DNA from: CAYLHQ01 sp964628935
GTDB taxonomy: Bacteria > Acidobacteriota > Polarisedimenticolia > Polarisedimenticolales > DASRJG01
Length of the DNA: 27,846 bases
Reading direction: 5' to 3'
NCBI GenBank assembly: GCA_964628935.1
Contig: CAZVOE010000034.1
Location: forward strand, 1 to 27,846
The position numbers and the translations under genes were made by a program. Positions within the stretch are counted from its first letter, which is position 1. Each line of letters opens with the position of its first letter. The notes below the pieces were generated by a model. It was given only the letters and a program-made list of their open reading frames with translations, made no database searches and was not told the origin of the DNA. Positions 1 through 6,863 of this stretch are shown here, in pieces.

Positions 1-578
1 CCGCCGCGGCGGTTCTCGGTGTCGCGCTCGCGCTTTTCGGGATGCGTTCGTGGCGGGCCGCCCTCGACTGGCGAACGGAGGCGGGCCTTTGGGCGGCGAC
101 CGAGCGGGCGGTTCCCGCGAACCCGACCCCGCATTTCCTGCTGGGGAGGGCCGCGGCGAGGGCGGGGAGGCTCGACGAGGCCGAGCGCCGGTTCGACCAG
201 GTCCTGCGGCTCTGGCCCGAGAATTCGGCGGCACTCCACGAGAAAGGGGTGTTGCGCGCGCGGAGGGGCGACCTCGAAGGGGCCCTCGCCCTCTTTCGCG
301 ATGCCGTCCACTTGAACCCTTGGGATGGCCAAATCCAGGCCGATCTCGGGATCGCGCTGCACCGAACCGGACGGATCGAGGAAGCCGAGCGGCGGCTCAC
401 CCACGCGATGAGGACCTTTCCGGGGATCGAGAAACCCGTCTCCGAGCTCGCCGAGATCCGGTTCGGGCAGGGTCGCTACGCCGAGGCCGCCGTACTTTAC
501 GAACGGGCCGTGCGCCTCGGCCGTCGCGATCTCGAGCCGAGGCTCGATGAGGCGCGACGGCTCGCGGCAGGGCGCTAG
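1..578 (+). CDS. TPR protein, C-terminal part (membrane protein, 5' truncated)
   Basis: The reading frame is already open at the window edge (first full codon at base 3) and ends with TAG at 576-578. The first visible residues form the end of a hydrophobic segment (AAAVLGVALALFG), followed by tetratricopeptide repeats. These are recognisable by repeated A-x-x-G-x-x-x-E-A-E-x-x-F patterns around GRLDEAERRF, GDLEGALALF, GRIEEAERRL and GRYAEAAVLY. The layout of a membrane helix, an R-x-W-x-x-x-x-x-W linker and then TPRs resembles the C-terminus of multi-pass TMTC/GT-C-like glycosyltransferases with TPR tails. A full-length GT-C-TPR protein is encoded at 22201-24105. The N-terminal catalytic part would lie upstream and cannot be seen, so the enzymatic role is inference. 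The stop codon lies inside the motif GCTAGAAT that precedes leuS. Confidence 0.8.
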   Translation, partial: AAAVLGVALALFGMRSWRAALDWRTEAGLWAATERAVPANPTPHFLLGRAAARAGRLDEAERRFDQVLRLWPENSAALHEKGVLRARRGDLEGALALFRDAVHLNPWDGQIQADLGIALHRTGRIEEAERRLTHAMRTFPGIEKPVSELAEIRFGQGRYAEAAVLYERAVRLGRRDLEPRLDEARRLAAGR

Positions 579-581
579 AAT
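574..581 (+). promoter_or_regulatory. GCTAGAAT motif, possible -10 element before leuS
   Basis: The octamer GCTAGAAT (TAGAAT as a -10-like hexamer) lies 27 nt before the leuS ATG and overlaps the stop codon of the preceding TPR gene. Close copies, GCTAGCAT, precede pxpA, fusA and the FKBP gene. CTAG is uncommon in this GC-rich window, so the recurrence is suggestive. I see no convincing -35 box here. Confidence 0.3.
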
Positions 582-608
582 GCGCCGTTCCAGTTTCCGG
601 AGGGCCCG

Positions 609-3206
609 ATGGGGAACGCGTACGACCACCGCGAGATCGAGGCGCGCTGGCAGGCGGCCTGGCTCGAACGGAAGACCTTCCGCGCGCCGAACCCCGGCGA
701 GCCAGGGTTCGATCCGACGCGTCCCAAGTACTACGTCCTCGACATGTTCCCGTACCCGTCGGGATCGGGCCTCCACGTCGGTCACCCCGTCGGCTACATC
801 GGCACCGACATCGTCGCCCGCCGGAAACGGATGGAAGGGTACAACGTGCTCCACCCGATGGGGTGGGATGCCTTCGGACTTCCGGCGGAGCAGTACGCGA
901 TCCAGACCGGGAAGCACCCCGCCGAGACGACCCGGGAGAACATCGACAACTTCCGGCGTCAGCTCCGGCTGATCGGGCTCTCGTACGACTGGGACCGCGA
1001 GATCTCTACGGCAGACCCCGCCTACTACCGATGGACCCAGTGGATCTTCGCGAAGCTCTTCGATCTCGGTCTCGCTTACCAATCGGAAGTCTCCGTGTGG
1101 TGGTGCGAGGAGCTGAAGACCGTCCTCGCGAACGAGGAGGTGATCAACGGCCGCTCTGAGCGGGGAAACTTCCCCTGCGTACGGCGCCCACTGCGTCAGT
1201 GGATGCTCGCGATCACGACCTACGCCGAACGTCTTCTCGTCGACTTGGAGGATCTCGACTGGCCCGAGTCGATCAAGGCGATGCAGCGGGAGTGGATCGG
1301 CCGTTCCGAGGGGGCCGAGATCCGTTTCGCGGTGGATGGGAGGCCGGAGCTGTCGTTCGAGGTCTTCACGACCCGTCCGGACACGCTCTTCGGCGCGACC
1401 TTCTGCGTCCTCGCTCCCGAGCACCCGCTCGTCTCCTCGATCACGAACGAGGAGCGCCGTGCGGAGGTCGAGGCCTACGTGTCGGCGGCGGCGGTGAAAT
1501 CGGACCTCGAGAGAACCGATCTCGCGAAGGAGAAGACCGGCGTGTTCACGGGGGCTTACGCCCTCAACCCGCTCCTCCCGGCGGGCGATCCCGCGGCGCG
1601 GGTCCCGATCTGGATCGCCGATTACGTCCTGATCTCCTACGGGACGGGAGCGATCATGGCGGTTCCCGGCCACGACGACCGCGATTTCGAGTTCGCGAAG
1701 AAGTTCGGTCTCCCGATCGTCGAAGTCGTTCGTCCCCCGGAGGGCATCGACGGGCTCGCGCAGGGTGTCTGTTTCACCGGTGAAGGGATCGCGGTGAACT
1801 CCCCGCCGATCGAGGGTCTTCCGACGTCCGAGGCGAAGGCGCGCACGATCGCGCTCCTCGAGGCGAAGGGAGCGGGGCGGGGGGTTGTCCGCTACCGTCT
1901 CCGCGACTGGCTCTTCAGTCGGCAACGGTACTGGGGAGAGCCGTTCCCCCTCCTCCACCTCGAGGACGGGACGGTCGTGCGGGTTCCCGACGACCGGCTG
2001 CCGGTCCTCCTCCCGGAGATGGAAGATTTCACGCCCTCCGCGGACGGCTCGGCTCCCCTCGCGCGCGCGACCGACTGGCTCCACACGGTGGATCCGGTCT
2101 CCGGGAAGCCCGCGCGGCGCGACACCGACACGATGCCGGGATGGGCGGGCTCTTGCTGGTACTGGCTCCGGTTCATGGATCCGCGGAACGAGCGGGAGGC
2201 GTTCTCGAGGGAGGCGGAGCGGTATTGGGGTCCCGTCGATCTCTACGTCGGGGGGGCGACGCACGCGGTCCTGCACCTCCTCTACGCGCGCTTTTGGCAC
2301 AAGGTCCTCTACGACGTCGGGCTCGTCCACACGAAGGAGCCATTCCAAAAGCTCTTCAACCAAGGACTGCTCGGCGCCGCCGCGTACCAAGACGCGAGTG
2401 GGCGTTGGGTCCACGTCTCGGAGGTCGAGGAACGCGACGGCGCCTTCGTGCGCGCGACGACCGGCGAGCCGCTCACCCAAATCATGACGGCGATGTCGAA
2501 GTCGAAGGGAAACGTCGTCAATCCAGACGACGTGATCGCGGAGCACGGCGCCGACGCCTTCCGCCTCTACGAGATGTTCATGTCGCCGCTCGGCGACGCA
2601 CGCACGTGGGATCCGAAGGGCATCGCGGGGTGCCGGAGGTTCGTCGAGCGGACATGGCGCCTTTTCGTCGATCCCGACTCCGACGGGCCGGTTCGTACGG
2701 AGTTCCTGGCCGGCCGCCCCGAGCCGCCGCTCGAGGGAGCGACCCTCGAGGTCGAGCGCGCCCTGAACCGTTGCCTCAAGCGCGTGGACGACTCCTTCGG
2801 TTCCTTCTCGTTCAACACCGCCGTGTCCGGGTTCATGACCTTCCTGAACGACGCGTCGAGGCACCCTGGGGCGATGACGCGCTCGCAAGCCGAGCGGTTC
2901 GTCCGCGCCCTCGCTCCCTTCGCGCCGCACCTCGCGGAAGAGTTGTGGAGCCGTCTGGGTCACGAGGAGTCGATCGTCCGTGCGCCCTGGCCGGGGTGGG
3001 AGGCGAGGTATCTCGAAGAGGAGACCTTCGAGCTGGTCGTGCAGGTCCTCGGGAAGGTCCGGGCGCGGGTCGACGCCCCCAGGGGCGCGAGCCGGGAGAC
3101 GCTCGAAACGCTCGCCCGCGAGGCGGCGGCCTCGCACCTCGCGGGGAAAACGATCGTCAGGGCGGTCGTGGTGCCGGATCGACTCGTGAACTTCGTGGTG
3201 CGGTGA
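609..3206 (+). CDS. leuS: Leucyl-tRNA synthetase
   Basis: Class I aminoacyl-tRNA synthetase that charges tRNA-Leu with leucine in the cytoplasm. The 865-residue length is normal for bacterial LeuRS. Visible landmarks are the HIGH motif as HVGH (about residues 56-59) after FPYPSGSGL, the MGWDAFGLPAEQYA block, the CP1 editing-domain threonine-rich motif TTRPDTLFG, the LRDWLFSRQRYWGEP block, and the KMSKS loop as AMSKS (about 628-632) before KGN. The anticodon-binding helical domain follows, with the LAPFAPHLAEELW motif. The ATG is chosen because GGAGG (599-603) lies 5 nt upstream. The first lysine of KMSKS is alanine, but the catalytically key second lysine is kept. The stop TGA overlaps the GTG of pxpB, so it is probably cotranscribed with the 5-oxoprolinase genes. 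Confidence 0.97.
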   Translation: MGNAYDHREIEARWQAAWLERKTFRAPNPGEPGFDPTRPKYYVLDMFPYPSGSGLHVGHPVGYIGTDIVARRKRMEGYNVLHPMGWDAFGLPAEQYAIQTGKHPAETTRENIDNFRRQLRLIGLSYDWDREISTADPAYYRWTQWIFAKLFDLGLAYQSEVSVWWCEELKTVLANEEVINGRSERGNFPCVRRPLRQWMLAITTYAERLLVDLEDLDWPESIKAMQREWIGRSEGAEIRFAVDGRPELSFEVFTTRPDTLFGATFCVLAPEHPLVSSITNEERRAEVEAYVSAAAVKSDLERTDLAKEKTGVFTGAYALNPLLPAGDPAARVPIWIADYVLISYGTGAIMAVPGHDDRDFEFAKKFGLPIVEVVRPPEGIDGLAQGVCFTGEGIAVNSPPIEGLPTSEAKARTIALLEAKGAGRGVVRYRLRDWLFSRQRYWGEPFPLLHLEDGTVVRVPDDRLPVLLPEMEDFTPSADGSAPLARATDWLHTVDPVSGKPARRDTDTMPGWAGSCWYWLRFMDPRNEREAFSREAERYWGPVDLYVGGATHAVLHLLYARFWHKVLYDVGLVHTKEPFQKLFNQGLLGAAAYQDASGRWVHVSEVEERDGAFVRATTGEPLTQIMTAMSKSKGNVVNPDDVIAEHGADAFRLYEMFMSPLGDARTWDPKGIAGCRRFVERTWRLFVDPDSDGPVRTEFLAGRPEPPLEGATLEVERALNRCLKRVDDSFGSFSFNTAVSGFMTFLNDASRHPGAMTRSQAERFVRALAPFAPHLAEELWSRLGHEESIVRAPWPGWEARYLEEETFELVVQVLGKVRARVDAPRGASRETLETLAREAAASHLAGKTIVRAVVVPDRLVNFVVR

Positions 3207-3877
3207 CCCTCGACCGCTCGCTCGCCCTGATCGCCGCCTCGGACCGAGGGCTCCTGGTCGTCTGCGGCGGCGCGCCGTCGAGGGCGTCGCTCGATGCGCT
3301 CCGCAGGGCGGCGATTCCAGGCGTCGTCGATCTGGTTCCCGGAGACGAGACGATCCTCGTGGTCACCGACCCCGGCGTCGATCTCGCGGGCGTCGAACGC
3401 GAGGTCCGGCGTGCGGTCGGACAAGCTCGCGCACAGGTCCCGTCGCGGGACGGGGCGCTCGTCGAGATCCCGGTCTGCTACGAAGGCGAGGAGTTCGCTC
3501 CGGACCTCGCCGGTCTCGCGAGGCGGAGCGGCCTCACGGTCGAGCAGGCGATCCGCCGCCTGTCGAACCCGCTCTACCGCGTGCGCTTTCTCGGCTTCAT
3601 GCCCGGTTTCCCGTATCTCGACGGCCTCGACCCCGCGCTTGCGGCCCCACGGCTCGACACGCCGCGCACGCGCGTCCCCGCGGGGAGCGTCGCGGTCGGG
3701 GGCATTCACGCCGGGATCTACCCCTTCGCGACGCCGGGGGGCTGGCGTATCGTGGGGCGCACGCCGCTTCGTCTCTACGAGCCTCAGCGGGATCCGCGCG
3801 CTCTGCTCGGGATCGGGGACCGCGTCCGGTTCGTGCCGATCTCCTCCGGGGAGTTCCACGCGAGGGAGGGTCGGTGA
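3203..3877 (+). CDS. pxpB: 5-oxoprolinase subunit B (PxpB/KipI family)
   Basis: One of three subunits of prokaryotic ATP-dependent 5-oxoprolinase, which opens 5-oxo-L-proline (pyroglutamate) to L-glutamate. The 224-residue protein has the family signatures FLGFMPGFPYLDGL and PRTRVPAGSVAVGG followed by GIYPFATPGGWRIVGRTP. A GTG start is chosen because it overlaps the leuS stop as GTGA (translational coupling) and its first residues are where the family normally begins. The pxpC start overlaps its own stop in the same way. With pxpC and pxpA directly following, the assignment to PxpB rather than an isolated KipI kinase inhibitor is strong. Confidence 0.93.
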   Translation: MTLDRSLALIAASDRGLLVVCGGAPSRASLDALRRAAIPGVVDLVPGDETILVVTDPGVDLAGVEREVRRAVGQARAQVPSRDGALVEIPVCYEGEEFAPDLAGLARRSGLTVEQAIRRLSNPLYRVRFLGFMPGFPYLDGLDPALAAPRLDTPRTRVPAGSVAVGGIHAGIYPFATPGGWRIVGRTPLRLYEPQRDPRALLGIGDRVRFVPISSGEFHAREGR

Positions 3878-4806
3878 ACGTCCTCGAAGTCGTCGACTCC
3901 GGCCTGCTCACCACGGTCCAAGACCTCGGGCGGCCCGGGTTCGGCGCCGAAGGGGTGGCCGCCTCGGGAGCCGCGGACGCGGTATCGCTCGCGGTCGCGA
4001 ACGGGCTCGCGGGGAACGCGCCCGGAGCGCCGGCGCTCGAGATGACGCTCCTCGGGGGGACGTTCCGGTTCGACGCCGGCGGGTTCGTCGGGATCGCCGG
4101 CTCCGATTTCGGCGCGACGATCGACGGGCGGCCGGCACCCCCGTGGAGGGCCTACGAGGTCGCACCCGGTGGCATCGTACGCTTCGGGGCGACGCGGGAA
4201 GGGGCCCGCGGCTACCTCGGGATCCACGGCGGGATCGCGGTGCCTCCCTTCCTCGGGAGCGCTTCGACGCACCTCCCGAGCGGACTCGGGGGGTTCGGGG
4301 GAAGGGCCCTCCGGCGGGGGGATCGGCTCGAGATCGGCGGCTCGCCCGCAGGTGGAATCGAAACCGATCCCGTCCGCATCCGCCGGATCGTCTTTCGGAG
4401 CACGCTTCGCGTCGTGGGCGGTCCCCAGGAAGGATGGTTCACAGCCGCAGCGCGCCGCGCGTTTTTCGAGGGGGAGTTCGTCGTCGGAGAATCGTCGGAT
4501 CGGACGGGGGTGCGGCTCGTGGGCCCGAGCCTCGCGATCGAGCCGGCCCGATCGCTCGCGACCGAGGGGGTCCTGCCGGGGCAGGTGCAGGTCACTCCTG
4601 ACGGCCGGGCGATCATCCTCGGCGTCGACGGGCCGACGACGGGCGGGTATCCGAAGATCGCCGCCGTGATCGCCGCCGACCTCCCGGCCCTGGGGCAGCT
4701 GCGTCCGCGGGACCGGGTGCGGTTCGAGCGCGTGGACGCGACGTTCGCCCGTGCGGAGTGGGAGCGTCTGCGTGGGATCTTGGCCCCGGCCGGAAGACGG
4801 GGCTAG
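3874..4806 (+). CDS. pxpC: 5-oxoprolinase subunit C (PxpC/KipA, biotin-dependent carboxylase-like)
   Basis: Second subunit of the 5-oxoprolinase complex, 310 residues. The N-terminus VVDSGLLTTVQDLGRPGF, the SGAADAVSLAVANGLAGN block and the later PGQVQVTPDGRAIIL and GPTTGGYPKIA motifs are characteristic of the PxpC/AHS2 family. It starts with GTG overlapping the pxpB stop (GTGA, 3874-3877), so B and C are translationally coupled. The stop TAG sits inside a GCTAGCAT motif just before pxpA. No biotin-attachment motif is present, as expected: the name biotin-dependent carboxylase-like comes from homology to urea amidolyase domains. Confidence 0.93.
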   Translation: MNVLEVVDSGLLTTVQDLGRPGFGAEGVAASGAADAVSLAVANGLAGNAPGAPALEMTLLGGTFRFDAGGFVGIAGSDFGATIDGRPAPPWRAYEVAPGGIVRFGATREGARGYLGIHGGIAVPPFLGSASTHLPSGLGGFGGRALRRGDRLEIGGSPAGGIETDPVRIRRIVFRSTLRVVGGPQEGWFTAAARRAFFEGEFVVGESSDRTGVRLVGPSLAIEPARSLATEGVLPGQVQVTPDGRAIILGVDGPTTGGYPKIAAVIAADLPALGQLRPRDRVRFERVDATFARAEWERLRGILAPAGRRG

Positions 4807-4809
4807 CAT
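4802..4809 (+). promoter_or_regulatory. GCTAGCAT motif, possible internal promoter before pxpA
   Basis: GCTAGCAT overlaps the pxpC stop codon, 20 nt before the pxpA GTG. The hexamer TAGCAT at 4804-4809 is preceded 18 nt upstream by TTGGCC, giving a weak sigma-70-like pair. The gene could equally be read from the upstream transcript. Confidence 0.25.
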
Positions 4810-4829
4810 CGATGCGGGAGGGAGGCTCC

Positions 4830-5609
4830 GTGGCGCCCTGGATCGACCTCAACGCCGACATTGGGGAGGATCCCGAGGCGGCGCGCGACGGAAGGGACGA
4901 CGCGCTACTGTCGACGGTGACGTCTGCCAATATCGCGTGCGGCGCCCACGCCGGCGACGAGATGACGATGGAGGCGACCGTCGCCGCGGCGATGCGCCAC
5001 GGGGTTGCGCTCGGCGCGCATCCCTCCTATCCGGACCGGGCGCGGTTCGGAAGGGCCGTCCTCCCGATGACCCCCCAGGAGATCGAGGACGTCGTCTTCT
5101 CGCAAATTTTCGATCTCGGAGAGATCGTCGGACGCCTCGGGGGAACTCTCGTCCACGTGAAACCGCACGGCGCGCTCTACCAAGCCTGCGCGAGGGATCC
5201 CGAGATCGCCCGCGCGTTCGCCCGGGGTGTCGCGCGGTGGTGCACGAGCCTCCGGATCGTGGGGCAGGCGGGGTCGCCGGCCTTGCGGGTGTGGGAGGAT
5301 GCCGGTTTCGCAACGACGGGAGAGGGATTCGCCGACCGGCGCTACGAGCGCGACGGATCGCTCCGCGACCGCTCGTTCTCCGACGCCCTGATCACCGATC
5401 CGGAGGAGGCGGCCGCGCAGGCTCTCGCGATCGCCGATGGCCGGGGCGCGCTTGCCGTCGACGGTTCGCGCGTCGCGGTCCCCGCCCGGTCGATCTGCGT
5501 CCATGCGGACACGCCGGGAGCCGTGGCGATCGCGCGGGCGGTGCACTTTCGGCTCACCGACGCGGGGTTCCTCGTGCGGCCCGCCGGAGCCGCCGCAGTT
5601 CCCGGCTAG
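4830..5609 (+). CDS. pxpA: 5-oxoprolinase subunit A (PxpA, LamB/YcsF family)
   Basis: Third subunit of 5-oxoprolinase, about 259 residues, the usual family length. Family motifs are IDLNADIGE at the N-terminus, SANIACGAHAGD, GAHPSYPD, KPHGALY and the C-terminal ICVHADTPGAVAIA. The GTG at 4830 is preferred because GGAGGGAGG (4816-4824 area) precedes it at good spacing and the family normally begins just before the IDLN motif. An ATG at 4812 would add six residues. With pxpB and pxpC this completes a B-C-A set. No pyroglutamate transporter or glutamate enzyme is attached. The stop codon overlaps, on the opposite strand, the stop codon of the convergent selenoprotein-like gene through a CTAG palindrome. 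Confidence 0.93.
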   Translation: MAPWIDLNADIGEDPEAARDGRDDALLSTVTSANIACGAHAGDEMTMEATVAAAMRHGVALGAHPSYPDRARFGRAVLPMTPQEIEDVVFSQIFDLGEIVGRLGGTLVHVKPHGALYQACARDPEIARAFARGVARWCTSLRIVGQAGSPALRVWEDAGFATTGEGFADRRYERDGSLRDRSFSDALITDPEEAAAQALAIADGRGALAVDGSRVAVPARSICVHADTPGAVAIARAVHFRLTDAGFLVRPAGAAAVPG

Positions 5610-6853
5610 CGCGTGCCGGCCGAGTCGAGCACGCGGGCGGCTTCCTCGAAGCGCTCTTTCTGCTTCGCGTAGTACTCGTTTCCGGGGTCCGCCGCGAGCG
5701 CCTGCTCCATCCATTTCGCGGCCCCCCGCGGGTCGCCTCGAGCGTTCCGGATCTCGGCGACCGTATCGAGAATCATCGCGCGCGTGTCCCCGTCGGTCGC
5801 GAGTTCGGCCCCCCGGCGGGCGAGGGACTCCGCCTCCCCCAGGTTGACGCCGTTCTCGAAGCACCACCACGCGAAGGCGTTCAACTCCTCGGCGTCGTCC
5901 TGCCAGCCTTCCGCGAGAGTCTCACGCTTCAGCGCGAGACCTCTTTCCTTGTCGCCCGCGACGTACATTGCCTCGAGCACCGCGAGTTCCTTTCGGGCTT
6001 CGGCGACCCAACCGGAGGTCCCTTCGGCGGCCGCGATCGCGGGGGCTAGGTACGGAGCTGCGAGCGACCAATCGCCCTCGTCCTGCGCGATGCCGGCCAT
6101 CCGGTAGGCGATCGAGACGAGCCCCGACGCCGGGGCGTCCGGAAGAGCGAAGAACGCGTCGGCCGTCGCACGGACCTCGTCGAGCGTGCAATCTCCGGAA
6201 TCGAGCGCGCGGGCCTGGTTGAAGAAGAGCTCCGCGCTCAAGGAGCGCGCGAGCCCGGGATCGAGGCCGATCGCCTCGCGATAGTAGCGGACCGCGTCGA
6301 CCGACTTCCCTTCGCTGGCGCGGATGCGGCCGAGCACGGCGGCGTCGCGGGCGTTCGGCGCCGACTCGAAACGCGCGAGTTTCTCTTCGAGGGTCGTGTC
6401 GTCCGCGAGCGATGCCTCGAAGATGGCGAGCCAGGAGGGTACGTCGTCGTACCCGACCCAGCGGTCGCGTACGGCCCCGTCCGGGCGAAGGAGGAAAAAG
6501 TGGGGAATCCCCTGGAATCCGAACGACTCGACGACGGGCTCGTTCGCTTCGTCCGAACGGTCGATCGTCACGAGGACGACGGATTCGAGGGCCTTCGCGA
6601 GCACCGGGTCTTCCCTCGCCGCACGGGCGAAGCGGAGGCATGCCGCTCAGGTGGAGGCCCAAAAGTCGACGAGGATGGGCTTCCCGCGCTTCGCGGCGAG
6701 CCTTTTCCCTTCCTCGAGGGTCGCCGTGGTGTGCTCCGACGCGGAGTCGCTGGAGTGCGGTTCGTTCCCGTGCGGAGAGCATCCCGCGAGCAGGGCCGCG
6801 ACCACGAAGGGGACGGCGACGAGCGCTTCGGCAACCGCTCGACCGAGCTTCAT
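5606..6853 (-). CDS. Predicted selenocysteine-containing thioredoxin-fold lipoprotein with TPR-like C-terminus
   Basis: One frame of 416 codons from ATG (6853) to TAG (5608-5606), interrupted only by TGA at 6649-6647, codon 69. Residues 1-24 are a signal peptide ending in a lipobox (LLAG before Cys25). Residues 46-130 are a thioredoxin domain: KPILVDFWAST, then the TGA, then AACLRFA, a later VVLVTIDRSDE strand and the cis-proline motif GIP (Pro117). Reading TGA as Sec gives U-A-A-C, with Sec exactly at the first catalytic cysteine of CxxC. The pattern is like thioredoxin and the C-terminal domain of DsbD. The C-terminal half is alpha-helical with TPR-like repeats (GKSVDAVRYYREAIGLDP, GDPRGAAKWMEQALAADP). 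TGA is an ordinary stop in several neighbours, so code-wide reassignment is excluded. Likely role: extracytoplasmic thiol/disulfide redox chemistry. AGGAGG lies 6 nt before the ATG and overlaps the glnN stop. The alternative is a nonsense mutation or base-call error. Confidence 0.85.
6614..6632 (-). promoter_or_regulatory. Candidate bacterial SECIS hairpin
   Basis: In the mRNA of the minus-strand gene, CUUCGCC (6632-6626) pairs with GGCGAGG (6620-6614), seven pairs including one U-G, around the 5-nt loop CGUGC (6625-6621). The loop begins 21 nt after the UGA, and its second base is G. Both fit the published general model for bacterial SECIS elements (small apical loop with G among its first two bases, roughly 16-37 nt after UGA). 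In GC-rich DNA a hairpin of this size can arise by chance, so this supports but does not prove recoding. Confidence 0.55.
6647..6649 (-). other. In-frame TGA, predicted selenocysteine codon
   Basis: TGA lies between codons for Phe-Trp-Ala-Ser-Thr and Ala-Ala-Cys. In the thioredoxin pattern F-W-A-S-x-C-x-x-C it takes the place of the nucleophilic cysteine. Typical thioredoxin features continue in the same frame on both sides. Confidence 0.75.
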
Positions 6854-6863
6854 CGACGGCCTC

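Noticed and set aside
6605..6853. Reading the gene as two separate proteins or a frameshifted pseudogene
   Set aside because: Both halves lie in the same frame with no shift, and the only interruption is TGA at the catalytic cysteine. The downstream half has no ribosome binding site or proper start, and it begins in the middle of a thioredoxin fold.
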